Origin: Phenylobacterium sp.
GTDB lineage: Bacteria; Pseudomonadota; Alphaproteobacteria; Caulobacterales; Caulobacteraceae
Length of the DNA stretch: 47,500 bases
Direction: 5' to 3'
NCBI RefSeq assembly: GCF_024508875.1
Contig: NZ_JANINU010000056.1
Span: 1-47,500, forward strand
The notes under the pieces are model-generated. The model was given only the letters and a program-made list of their open reading frames with translations. It had not been told where the DNA came from and did not search any database. How positions within the stretch are numbered: position 1 is the stretch's first letter; each line of letters opens with the position of its first letter. Below, piece by piece: positions 8,818 through 16,248 of this stretch. Both the position numbers and the translations under genes were made by a program.

Positions 8818-9237
8818 ATGTCGACGTTCCTGAACCTGCGCCGGCCGCCGTACCGGACCTATTCGATCACCCAGCTCTGCCGCGAGTTCGGGGCGACCCC
8901 GCGGGCGCTGCGCTTCTACGAGGAGCAGGGCCTGCTCTCGCCCACGCGGCGCGACACCAGCCGCGTTTATTCGTACAAGGACCGGGCCCGGCTACAGCTC
9001 ATCATGCGGGGCCGGCGGGTCGGCCTGTCGATCGCCGAGATCCGGGACATACTGGACACCTACGACGAGGAGGGGACTGCGGCCCAGGACGCCGAGGCCC
9101 TGCGCATCCACCACCGCCGCATCGAGCAACTGAAGCAGCAGCGACAGCATGTGGAGGAGGCGATCACCGAACTGAAGGCGGCCGCCGCCCACCTGGAAAA
9201 CAGGTATCCGAGCCTCAAGCCTGGGCTGGACTCCTGA
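8818..9237 (+). CDS. MerR-family transcriptional regulator
   Basis: A 139-residue protein with an N-terminal winged HTH of the MerR type ([20 protein letters not shown], then [12 protein letters not shown] and the R-x-Y strand) and a C-terminal antiparallel coiled coil (about 95-132, [20 protein letters not shown]). There are no metal-binding cysteines in the C-terminal loop, so it is not a metal sensor. It resembles the MerR regulators that control acyl-CoA and branched-chain catabolic genes (LiuR-like). GAGGA precedes the ATG, and the gene lies 13 bases after the acyl-CoA dehydrogenase gene, so it probably regulates this operon in response to an acyl-CoA. Confidence 0.9.
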   Translation: MSTFLNLRRPPYRTYSITQLCREFGATPRALRFYEEQGLLSPTRRDTSRVYSYKDRARLQLIMRGRRVGLSIAEIRDILDTYDEEGTAAQDAEALRIHHRRIEQLKQQRQHVEEAITELKAAAAHLENRYPSLKPGLDS

Positions 9238-9275
9238 GCGCCGTCGAGACAATCGCGCCGCGGCCACGGCTGAAC

Positions 9276-10094
9276 GTGATCGGCGGCGGACGGATCGACT
9301 ATCGGCGGCCCGAAGGCGACCCCGGCCTGTTCGGCCCGGACTCGCTGGCCTGGCGGGTGCACGCCAATCCGGTGGCGCTGGCGATCGGCGGCGTAGCCGC
9401 GGTGATCCTGGAACTGGCGGAGCCGCGCGTCCGCTCGGGCGTCTGGGACCACTCGACCTTCCGGACCGACCCCTTGGCGCGCATGCAGCGCACGGGCGAG
9501 GCGACGCTGATCACGACGTACGGCCCGACGAAGTCCGCCGAGGCGCGGGTCGCCATGGTCACGCGGATGCACGAGCGGGTGGGCGGCATGACGCCCGACG
9601 GCCATGCCTATACGGCGCTCGAACCCGAGCTGATGACGTGGGTCCATGTGACCGCGAGCTGGGGCTTCCTCTACGCCTACGACCGGTACGTGGCGCCGCT
9701 GAGCGCGGACGAGAAGGACCGATACTTCGCCGAGGGCGGGCGCCTGGGCCGGCTCTTCGGCGCGCCCGAGCCGCCGGACAACGTGGCGGGCGTTGAAGCC
9801 TGGTTCGATCGGATGCGGCCCAAGCTGGTCGCCCACCCGATCATCGGAGAGTTCCTGGGCATCGTGGCCACCACCTCGCCGCTTGGGCTTGCCGGACGCG
9901 CGATCCAGCCGCTCGTCGTCGAGGCGGCGATCGACCTGCTGCCGCCGGATATCCGGAAGCGGTTGGGCCTGAACGTCCGGCCCTTGAGGCTTGCGGTCGC
10001 CGGCAGCGTTCTTCGCCTGATGGCGCAGATAGCCCAGAAGGCGCCCAGCCAGGTCGTGCGCGACGCTTACATGCGGGTGGGACGCGCCATCTAG
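9276..10094 (+). CDS. MpaB/Lcp-type oxygenase (DUF2236)
   Basis: The protein (272 residues from the GTG at 9276) carries the DUF2236 hallmarks: [19 protein letters not shown], then [10 protein letters not shown] and [13 protein letters not shown] with the conserved histidine. This superfamily includes fungal MpaB (oxidative cleavage of a farnesyl side chain) and bacterial latex-clearing protein Lcp (haem-dependent cleavage of polyisoprene). The frame is also open upstream to the end of merR, so a longer N-terminus from a non-standard start cannot be excluded. It is the last gene of the receptor-ACAD-MerR run and converges with the histidine kinase gene, with only three bases between. A haem oxygenase cleaving a terpenoid chain is a reasonable guess, not shown. 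Confidence 0.85.
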   Translation: MIGGGRIDYRRPEGDPGLFGPDSLAWRVHANPVALAIGGVAAVILELAEPRVRSGVWDHSTFRTDPLARMQRTGEATLITTYGPTKSAEARVAMVTRMHERVGGMTPDGHAYTALEPELMTWVHVTASWGFLYAYDRYVAPLSADEKDRYFAEGGRLGRLFGAPEPPDNVAGVEAWFDRMRPKLVAHPIIGEFLGIVATTSPLGLAGRAIQPLVVEAAIDLLPPDIRKRLGLNVRPLRLAVAGSVLRLMAQIAQKAPSQVVRDAYMRVGRAI

Positions 10095-10097
10095 ACG

Positions 10098-10802
10098 TCA
10101 GTCGCAGTCGACCCAAGCCTGAAACGAACGGTCGATGACCGGCGCAGCGCCCGGGATGGGCGCGCGGATGGTGAAGGCCGCGCCGCCGTCTCCCTGGACC
10201 GTGAGCACGCCCTTCAGGTCGCGCACGATGGCCGAGACGATAGACATGCCGAGGCCGCCCGAGCGGCCCAGGCCGCTCTCGAGACCCTTGCCCTGATCGG
10301 CCACGGTCAGCACCAGCTCGGCGCCGTCCCGGCGGCTGGTGACCACCAGGCGACCGCCGGGCTTGCCGTCGTAGGCGTGCTTGGCGGCGTTGATGGCGAA
10401 CTCGTTGATGGCGATGGCGAGTTGCTGGGCCATGTCGCCCGGGACGCTGGTGAGGTCGGCCTGGATCGAGCAGTTCAGCCCGGTGGTCGCCGCGATCGCC
10501 TGGCACAGGCCGGCGAGGAAGCCGCTGAGTTCCACCGTCGGGCGGTCCGCGTGATCGTAGAGATAGCGGTGGAGTTCGCCGACCGCGACGAGGCGGGCGC
10601 GGCTGGCCTCCAGCGCGGCGGAGGCAAGGGGGTCGCGCGAGCGTAGCTGTTCGAACACCAGCATATCGGCCGCCAGTTGCAGGCTGTTGGCGATGCGGTG
10701 GTTCAGCTCCTGGATCTGGCGCTCCTGGCTGGCGAGGCGCGCGCGGGCGGCGGACAGCTCGCGGGCGAGGCCGGGATCCGAGGAGGCGACGTTGGCGAAC
10801 AT
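10098..10802 (-). CDS. Sensor histidine kinase, HisKA_2/HWE type, without sensor domain
   Basis: A 234-residue soluble kinase. Residues 1-30 form a coiled coil. The phospho-acceptor His35 lies in QIQELNHRIANSLQ, the signature of HisKA_2 kinases, and the ATPase domain follows with the N box INEFAINAAKHA, then DQGKGL and GGLGMSIV. There is no PAS, GAF or membrane segment, so input must come from a partner. I chose the ATG at 10802; a TTG five codons upstream (10817) is also possible. HisKA_2 kinases of this size are common in alphaproteobacteria and several feed the PhyR/EcfG general stress pathway, but no response regulator or sigma factor is nearby, so this is an orphan kinase. Confidence 0.88.
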   Translation of the reverse strand: MFANVASSDPGLARELSAARARLASQERQIQELNHRIANSLQLAADMLVFEQLRSRDPLASAALEASRARLVAVGELHRYLYDHADRPTVELSGFLAGLCQAIAATTGLNCSIQADLTSVPGDMAQQLAIAINEFAINAAKHAYDGKPGGRLVVTSRRDGAELVLTVADQGKGLESGLGRSGGLGMSIVSAIVRDLKGVLTVQGDGGAAFTIRAPIPGAAPVIDRSFQAWVDCD

Positions 10803-10996
10803 GTGGGATGTTCCCAATACTAAGGTAGAGCTTGTTTCCGTGCGGGACGTCGCCTTTTGCGCCGCCGGTTGTTCAACAACGGGTTGCGGTTGTCAGTTCC
10901 TGAGGGTGAAAGATAAATTGGGCGAAAGAACGGCGCGGCACAATATACCGCAAATCGATATGGCGTTAATCTTTCAGTAATACTTGAATTGCCGCG
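10803..10996. promoter_or_regulatory. AT-richer intergenic region with perfect inverted repeat
   Basis: This 194-base gap lies between the minus-strand histidine kinase and the end of the amidohydrolase operon, so it should hold the kinase promoter. It is clearly more AT-rich than its surroundings (10900-10985). It contains a perfect dyad GTTGTT-C-AACAAC at 10868-10880, about 65 bases upstream of the kinase start, and a second dyad TGGGA-TGT-TCCCA that overlaps the region just upstream of the ATG. No small gene is supported here. Confidence 0.5.
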
Positions 10997-12655
10997 TCAG
11001 ACGCAGACAACTCCGGCCCGTGCAGCGGTGTACGCGCCATCGGCGTAGGCGATCTGGCCGTTCACCAGCACGGTCTCGACCCCGCGCGCGGCGCGGACAT
11101 AACGCATGCCGTCGCCAGGCATGTCGAACGCCGGCAGTTCGGCCTCGCGGTCGATGGTGTCGGGGTCGAAGACCACGATGTCGGCGGCCAGGCCGGGCTT
11201 CAGCCGGCCACGATCCTTCAGGCCCCAGATGTCCGCCGTCTCGCCGGTGATCTTCGCGACGGCCTGTTCAAGGCTCATGGCGCCGGTCTTGCGGACGAAC
11301 TCGCTGAACAGATAGCCGGTGTCGCCGTAGGTTGAGAACGAGGCCAGGTGCGCGCCGCCGTCGCTGGCGCCGATGTGGACGAGCGGGTGGGCGAGCATGG
11401 GGCCGATCCGCTCGGAGTTCTCGTGGCCCAGCGAGGCGTCGAGGAACGCGACGTCCAGGCCGTTCTCGAGGCTGAGATCGATCAGCGCCTGGGCGCAGCT
11501 CTGGCCGCGCTCGGCGGCGATGTCGCGCAGGGTGCGGCCCACCATGGCGGCCGGCGCGGCGTCGCCCCCGCGGCAGATCAGGCGGCCCAGCATCTTGTCG
11601 CCGCCGTCGGGACCGGCGTCCGCAACCATCTTGGCGACGGTCTCGGGGTCGCGCAGGGCGTGGAGCTTCACGTCGAGGTCCTGGCGCAGGATACGGCTCC
11701 AGCGGGGCAGGCGGGCAAAATACAGGCTAGGGCGCAGGAACGAGAAGCTGAGGTCCAGGGGCCGCGTCTGCATCTGCGGCCAGACCTTGGCCCCGCGGGC
11801 GAACTGCTCCTCCACCCGGGCCATGATCCGCGGGACGTTGTCGGGCGTGGCGGCGTTGTCGAACACCGGCGAGAAGGTGGTGGTGATCCCGTGCTTCAGG
11901 CTCAGCTCGGCGAGCTGATCGATGCGCGCGATGGTGATGTCGGTGGCGAAGAATTCCGGCACGCATTGGAGCATGCGGTCGAACTCGCCCAGGACCGCGC
12001 AGAGGGCGTCCAGCTCCTCGAACTGGGCGAAGCGGCTGGGAACGGGGCGGCCGTTCTCGTCGGTGTCGACGAAGCTGGTGGACAGGCCCACGGCGCCGGC
12101 GGCGAGGCACTCGCGCAGCAGGTCCTGCATGGCCGCGATCTCGTCCGCCGTGGCGGCGCGCTGCTGCGACGCGGGGCCCATGACCCAGAGGCGGATGACG
12201 CTGTGGCCCACAAGGGGCGCGACATTGATCGACAGCGCCTTCTCGATGGCCGCGCGATAGCCCGCGAAATCTTCCCAGCTCCAATCGAAAGCGGTGGTGA
12301 AGGCCTCGGGCGGCATCTCCTCGATCTGCTGGAACATGCCGACCACCTGGCGGCGGTCACCTGCGCGCAGGGGCGCCAGCGACAGGGAGCAGTTGCCGGG
12401 CACGATGCAGGTGACGCCGTGCTCCAGGGCGGGGCGGGCGGCGCCGTCCCAGAGGAGCTGCACGTCGAAGTGGGTGTGAGGGTCGATGAAGCCGGGAGCG
12501 ACCACGCGCCCGCCGGCGTCGATCTCCTGGCGCGCTTCGCCCTGCACGGCGCCGACGGCGGCGATCCGGCCGTCCTTGACCGCCACGTCGCCCTTGAACG
12601 CCTGGGCTCCCGAGCCGTCGACCACAAGGCCGTTCCGTACGATCACGTCGAACAT
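10997..12655 (-). CDS. N-acyl-D-amino-acid deacylase / D-aminoacylase-like amidohydrolase
   Basis: A 552-residue member of the amidohydrolase-3 group. The N-terminal beta-sandwich segment (FDVIVRNGLVVDGSGA) leads to the metal-binding PGFIDPHTHFD motif. GHSVIRLWVMG, DGGAHLASFSTYGDTG (with the metal-binding Asp region) and the C-terminal GLAADIVVFDPDTID complete the fold. The family hydrolyses N-acyl-D-amino acids or related amides with one or two zinc ions. The ATG at 12655 has a strong GGAGGGAAG ribosome site and overlaps the stop of the small gene before it (TGATG). It is the last of four overlapping genes beginning with a thiolase; an N-fatty-acyl amide substrate would fit that context, but substrate identity is inference. 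Confidence 0.88.
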   Translation of the reverse strand: MFDVIVRNGLVVDGSGAQAFKGDVAVKDGRIAAVGAVQGEARQEIDAGGRVVAPGFIDPHTHFDVQLLWDGAARPALEHGVTCIVPGNCSLSLAPLRAGDRRQVVGMFQQIEEMPPEAFTTAFDWSWEDFAGYRAAIEKALSINVAPLVGHSVIRLWVMGPASQQRAATADEIAAMQDLLRECLAAGAVGLSTSFVDTDENGRPVPSRFAQFEELDALCAVLGEFDRMLQCVPEFFATDITIARIDQLAELSLKHGITTTFSPVFDNAATPDNVPRIMARVEEQFARGAKVWPQMQTRPLDLSFSFLRPSLYFARLPRWSRILRQDLDVKLHALRDPETVAKMVADAGPDGGDKMLGRLICRGGDAAPAAMVGRTLRDIAAERGQSCAQALIDLSLENGLDVAFLDASLGHENSERIGPMLAHPLVHIGASDGGAHLASFSTYGDTGYLFSEFVRKTGAMSLEQAVAKITGETADIWGLKDRGRLKPGLAADIVVFDPDTIDREAELPAFDMPGDGMRYVRAARGVETVLVNGQIAYADGAYTAARAGVVCV

Positions 12656-12876
12656 CAGCTTCCCTCCACGATGCGCCGCCAGGACTGGCCCACAAGCTCG
12701 CCCAGCCCTGCGGCGCCGCAGTTCTTCATCAGGCGCAGGCCCGTCTCCTCGTCGAGGACCACGGGGCCCTCGGCGCCGTTCGGATGACGAAGGCGCACGA
12801 GGAGTTCGGTCGAGCCGTCGTGTCCGGCTACCAGATCGGCCGACACGATGACCGGCTCGTCCGCTCTGGGGGTCAC
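12655..12876 (-). CDS. Small unknown protein in thiolase-amidohydrolase operon
   Basis: A 73-residue protein that I do not recognise. It is acidic to neutral, has no membrane segment or signal, and appears beta-rich in the first half (PVIVSADLVAG, TELLVRLRHPNG) with a short helix near the end (GLGELVGQSWRRIVE) and one cysteine. Gene reality is supported by position: its GTG start overlaps the stop of the upstream 68-residue gene (GTGA), and its stop overlaps the ATG of the amidohydrolase gene (TGATG). Such coupling on both sides is unlikely for a chance frame. It may be a subunit or accessory protein of one of the flanking enzymes. Confidence 0.7.
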   Translation of the reverse strand: MTPRADEPVIVSADLVAGHDGSTELLVRLRHPNGAEGPVVLDEETGLRLMKNCGAAGLGELVGQSWRRIVEGS

Positions 12877-13079
12877 GACAGCGGCGGCTCGACGAACACC
12901 ACGTCCGACCCCAGCAGCAACCCTGCCGGTTTGCGCATGGCGAAGATGTGCAGGTTCCAGCTCTTGATCGCGTCCACCGCCGTCTCGACCGGCTGGTCGG
13001 GGAGGGCCCGCAGAGCAAGCGCCTCCACCGTCTCGTCCGGCCCCGGCGTCACGAACCGCCGCTGGCGCGTGAGCTGCAT
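12873..13079 (-). CDS. Small unknown protein, faintly LysM-like
   Basis: A 68-residue protein starting MQLTRQRRFVTPGPDETVEA. Its pattern of an N-terminal strand, two short helices and a final strand (LLLGSDVVFVEPPL) recalls LysM or phage tail-X proteins, but the match is weak and I would not name a function. Its ATG overlaps the thiolase stop (TGATG) and its own stop overlaps the next gene (GTGA), so it is translationally coupled on both sides. There is no signal peptide, which argues against peptidoglycan binding. Confidence 0.65.
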   Translation of the reverse strand: MQLTRQRRFVTPGPDETVEALALRALPDQPVETAVDAIKSWNLHIFAMRKPAGLLLGSDVVFVEPPLS

Positions 13080-14332
13080 CAGATGCGCTCGACGATGATC
13101 GCCGGCGCCATGCCGCCCGCGGCGCACATGGTGACCAGGCCGCGCTTCAGGTCACGGCGCTCCAGCTCATCGATGATGGTGCCGATGAGGATCGAGCCGG
13201 TGGCGCCGATCGGGTGGCCGAGGGCCATGGCGCCGCCGTTCACGTTGACCTTCTCGCGGTCGAGGTTGAGGTCGCGGATGAATTTCTCGGCCACGACCGC
13301 GAAAGCCTCGTTGATCTCCCACAGGTCGATATCGTCCGGCGTCAGGCCGGCCTTCTTCAGCACCTTCTTCGCGGCCGGCACCGGGGCGTTGAGCATCAGG
13401 GTGGGGCTGTCGCCGACGTTGGCCATGGCGACCACGCGGGCGCGGGCCTTGAGGCCGTTCTTGTCGGCGTATTCCGGCGAGGCCAGCAGGACAGCCGCGG
13501 CGCCGTCCACGACGCCGGACGAGTTCCCGGCGTGGTGGAAGTGCTGGATCTTCAGGTCGCTGTAGACGCGGTTGATCAGGCCCGCGAGGGTGGTGCCCTC
13601 CGCGTCCATCGGCACATTGGCCATGGCGGCGAAGGATGGCTTCAGCGAGGCGAGGCCTTCCAGGGTGGTCTCGGGACGCGGGAACTCTTCGCGATCCAGG
13701 GCGATGGAGCCGTCGTCGTTGTAGACCGGCACCAGGGCGCGGTCGAACCGGCCCTCGGCGATCGCCTTGGCGGCGCGCTGCTGGCTGACATAGGCCAGTT
13801 CGTCCAGGGCTTCGCGGGTGATGCCTTCCATCGTGGCGATGGCGTCCGCGCAAACGCCCTGGTGGGACTGCGGATGCAGTTTGCGCAGGTGGGTGTTGCC
13901 GGCGTCCATGAGGGCCGGGCCATCGAAGAACGCCTGATTCTGCGGCGCGCTGGAGGCCGTGTAGGACATCATTTCGGTGCCGCCGGCGATGACGAGGTCT
14001 TCCATGCCCGACATGATCTGGGCGGCGGCCAGGTTCACCGCGGTGATGCCCGAGCCGCAGAAGCGGTCCAGGGTCATGCCCGAGGCGCGGACGTCGAAGC
14101 CGGCGTCGAGGGCGGCCATGCGGCCGAGGTCGTTGCCCTGCTTGCCGCGCTGGGACGAGGTGCCCCAGATCACGTCGTCGACTTCCTCGGTCTTCAGGTT
14201 GTTCCGCTGCGCGATGGCGGCGAGCACGGTGGCCGCCAGGCGCTGCGGGTGGTGGTCGGCGAGGGCGCCCTTGCCGACCTTGCCGATGCCCCGCGGCGTG
14301 CGGCAGGCGTCGATGATGAGAGCTTCGGGCAT
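13079..14332 (-). CDS. Acetyl-CoA acetyltransferase / thiolase
   Basis: A 417-residue thiolase. The active residues are visible: Cys92 (LDRFCGSGITAV), His373 (GGAMALGHPIGATG) and Cys403 (TMCAAGGMAPA). It condenses two acyl-CoAs or cleaves 3-ketoacyl-CoA with CoA. The sequence is of the large acetyl-CoA acetyltransferase group that is usually linked to fatty-acid or ring-derived acyl-CoA breakdown. I chose the ATG at 14332 (MPEALIIDACRTPRG), preceded by AGGAAA; the open frame continues 28 codons upstream without conserved residues. It heads an operon with two tiny unknown genes and an amidohydrolase, all overlapping by 1-4 bases. Confidence 0.92.
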   Translation of the reverse strand: MPEALIIDACRTPRGIGKVGKGALADHHPQRLAATVLAAIAQRNNLKTEEVDDVIWGTSSQRGKQGNDLGRMAALDAGFDVRASGMTLDRFCGSGITAVNLAAAQIMSGMEDLVIAGGTEMMSYTASSAPQNQAFFDGPALMDAGNTHLRKLHPQSHQGVCADAIATMEGITREALDELAYVSQQRAAKAIAEGRFDRALVPVYNDDGSIALDREEFPRPETTLEGLASLKPSFAAMANVPMDAEGTTLAGLINRVYSDLKIQHFHHAGNSSGVVDGAAAVLLASPEYADKNGLKARARVVAMANVGDSPTLMLNAPVPAAKKVLKKAGLTPDDIDLWEINEAFAVVAEKFIRDLNLDREKVNVNGGAMALGHPIGATGSILIGTIIDELERRDLKRGLVTMCAAGGMAPAIIVERI

Positions 14333-14510
14333 GATCTTTCCTCGCGATGGGTCGGCCGGGCCGTTTGAGGGAAGATTCTGCGCCGTCCGTAAGGTCAGTC
14401 TAGTGGGTAGCGCCATACCGAACTTTTGAAATGTCGAGGCAAACTTGCCGCGCCAATGCTACGCCGTGACCGCGCGGCGGCAGACCGCGGGATGGGAAGG
14501 GAGAACCTCG
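14333..14510. promoter_or_regulatory. Divergent promoter region, thiolase operon and secreted hydrolase
   Basis: This is a 178-base gap between two divergently transcribed genes, so promoters for both must lie here. I see ribosome sites at each end (GGAAGGGAG before the hydrolase, AGGAAAG before the thiolase) but no clear operator or riboswitch. Confidence 0.5.
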
Positions 14511-15533
14511 ATGAAGATGAAACTGATGGTGCTGGGCGCCCTCGCGAGCCTTGCGGCGAGCCCAGCGCTCGCTCGGGACGTCGGCGGCGTCGCGTGCACG
14601 ACCCCGCAGCCGGCGCGCTGCAGCGGCGAGTCCTGTGTGCCCGCCCTCGCCGAGCTCGGCAACGTCGTCGACGCGAAGACCGGCCGCAAGTTCTGGCTGG
14701 ACTATCCGTGCGACCTGAAGCCGGACGAGAAGGTCACCTTTATCCTCAACCTGCATGGTGCGGGCTCGATCGGGAACTGGCAGCGGCACTACTTCCCGGC
14801 CGCCGACTACGTGCAGAAGTACCGGCTGGTGGTGGCGACCCCTACCGCAGCCACCGCGACTCCGGTCCGCCGTTGGGATGGCGCGGCGGACGACGCGCAC
14901 CTGCAGAACATCACCGACTTCGTCTTCGACAGCTTTGGCAAGGCCAACATCCGCTCGATGTGGCTCGCCGGGCATAGCCAGGGCGGCTTCACCTCGCGCC
15001 GGATCGTCTGCAGCGACTATTTCAGGGGCAAGGTGGACGGCTGGCTCAGCCTGTCGGGCGGGCGGATCGGCCAGGCGCCGTTCGTGAAGCAGTTCGGCCC
15101 GCCCAAGCCCGACGGCTCGCCGCCGGATCCGCGACCGGCCGGGGCGAACCCCATGGCGGCCGACACGCCGCCCGCCTGCGACTTCTCCCATATCTTCGAG
15201 GTGGGGCAGTGGGAGATCGACGCCCTACCCGAGACGTCTCCCTGGGCCGAGAAGTACGGCTGCACGCGGCGGGTGCGCCAGAAAGACATCGTCGACGACA
15301 AGCCCGGCTACGTCTGGGACTTCTCCCGGGCGGGCTACAAGGTGTGGGGCATGAAGGCGGCTCCCGGAAAAGGCGAGTTGTTCGCCTATCAGGGGTGCAA
15401 GGATGGACGGGTCGTGGCCGATGTGGTGAGAGAGAACAAGGGTCATACCGAAGGTTTGGAGCCTAGGGTCACCGAGACCTTGATCCAGATGATCGTCGCC
15501 GCGCCTGGTGGGAAGGCGCAGACGGGAGGCTGA
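14511..15533 (+). CDS. Secreted alpha/beta hydrolase (esterase/PHB-depolymerase-like)
   Basis: A 340-residue exported serine hydrolase. The signal peptide (MKMKLMVLGALASLAASPAL, cleavage near ARD) is followed by an oxyanion-loop LHGAGS (81-86), the nucleophile elbow GHSQGG with Ser156, and a late catalytic His312 in NKGHTEGLEP. Several cysteines suggest disulfides in the periplasm. The fold is that of poly(3-hydroxybutyrate) depolymerase/feruloyl-esterase relatives (LpqC-like); the precise ester is unknown. The ATG at 14511 has a good GGAAGGGAG site; the longer frame upstream (from 14445) has no signal sequence logic. The gene is monocistronic and followed by a terminator. Confidence 0.85.
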   Translation: MKMKLMVLGALASLAASPALARDVGGVACTTPQPARCSGESCVPALAELGNVVDAKTGRKFWLDYPCDLKPDEKVTFILNLHGAGSIGNWQRHYFPAADYVQKYRLVVATPTAATATPVRRWDGAADDAHLQNITDFVFDSFGKANIRSMWLAGHSQGGFTSRRIVCSDYFRGKVDGWLSLSGGRIGQAPFVKQFGPPKPDGSPPDPRPAGANPMAADTPPACDFSHIFEVGQWEIDALPETSPWAEKYGCTRRVRQKDIVDDKPGYVWDFSRAGYKVWGMKAAPGKGELFAYQGCKDGRVVADVVRENKGHTEGLEPRVTETLIQMIVAAPGGKAQTGG

Positions 15534-15553
15534 CGCCGCATGGCCGATGCCGG

Positions 15554-15590
15554 ACGCCCTCCTCAGCTAGCACCCGGGGAGGGCGTTTCC
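15554..15590. terminator. Bidirectional intrinsic terminator
   Basis: A 9-bp perfect stem (ACGCCCTCC at 15554-15562 with GGAGGGCGT at 15578-15586) and a 15-base loop, followed by TTTCC, between two convergent genes (hydrolase on plus, NTF2-like on minus). Confidence 0.65.
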
Positions 15591-15610
15591 GCTCGACGCA
15601 CCGCGCCCCC

Positions 15611-16072
15611 TCAGGGCGTCGCCGGCAGGGGCAGCGAGGCTTGGCCGAAGGCGTAGCGCCATCCGTCCGGCGTGCGGACGTAGGTATCGCTGAACCACAG
15701 CGTCCGGTCGAAGGCCTTGCCGCCCGTGACGTATTTCAGGCGCAGCCTTGCGGTCACGACGGCGGTGTCCTCGCTGAATATGCGCACGGTCTGGCTCCCG
15801 GGCGTCTCGTCCTGGATTTCGTAGGCGATGGCGCCGCCGCGGGCCTCGCGAAGCAGGTCGTCGCGGGAGATGACGGTCCCGGAGCCGACCACCAGCGTCA
15901 TCTCGGGGTGCAGGATCTTCGCCATGGTCTCCGCGTCGTTGGCCTTCACGGCGGCCTGGTACCGGACGTCGAGCGCGGCGACGGCGGCGCGATCGTCGGC
16001 GACGTTGGCGTCGGCCGCCCGGGCGGCGGTCGCGAGGGCGGTGAGCGCCAGGACGGTGGCGAGTTTCTTCAA
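15611..16072 (-). CDS. Secreted NTF2-like (SnoaL/DUF4440-type) protein
   Basis: A 153-residue protein with a clear signal peptide (MKKLATVLALTALATAARA) followed by an NTF2-like cone fold (AAVAALDVRYQAAVKANDAE, HPEMTLVVGSGTVISRDDLL, and a last strand WRYAFGQASLPL). The fold is used for small-molecule binding, isomerases or as an accessory domain; no catalytic residues stand out. Translation most likely begins at the TTG at 16072, because it gives the ideal signal peptide and has GGAG nine bases before it; a longer frame to 16378 has no such logic. It is divergent from the large copper/haem lipoprotein gene and may share its promoter region. Confidence 0.75.
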   Translation of the reverse strand: MKKLATVLALTALATAARAADANVADDRAAVAALDVRYQAAVKANDAETMAKILHPEMTLVVGSGTVISRDDLLREARGGAIAYEIQDETPGSQTVRIFSEDTAVVTARLRLKYVTGGKAFDRTLWFSDTYVRTPDGWRYAFGQASLPLPATP

Positions 16073-16248
16073 GGCGAAGCTCCAGGGCGGGGAGGCTTGC
16101 CGATAGCCCGAAGATCGCCGTTCGGCTGGCGGGAAACGGCCGCCATAGGCTCCGCCGGTTTTCGAAATATTGGTGTAATGTTCCGCAGGGAAAATGACGG
16201 CGCGTTCAACTTCGCGCCTAGACAAGAACACTCTTTGGGGGACGATCG
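16073..16248. promoter_or_regulatory. Divergent promoter region before the copper/haem lipoprotein gene
   Basis: A 176-base gap between divergent genes. It contains an AT-rich core around 16160-16185 (TTTTCGAAATATTGGTG) suited to promoters in both directions, and a GGGGGA ribosome site before the lipoprotein ATG. I see no riboswitch. Confidence 0.45.

Noticed and set aside
10868..10900. GGAAC-N14-CGTT on the minus strand ahead of the histidine kinase as an EcfG (general stress) promoter
   Set aside because: The spacer is two to three bases shorter than the 16-17 known for this sigma factor; without expression data it is not supported.
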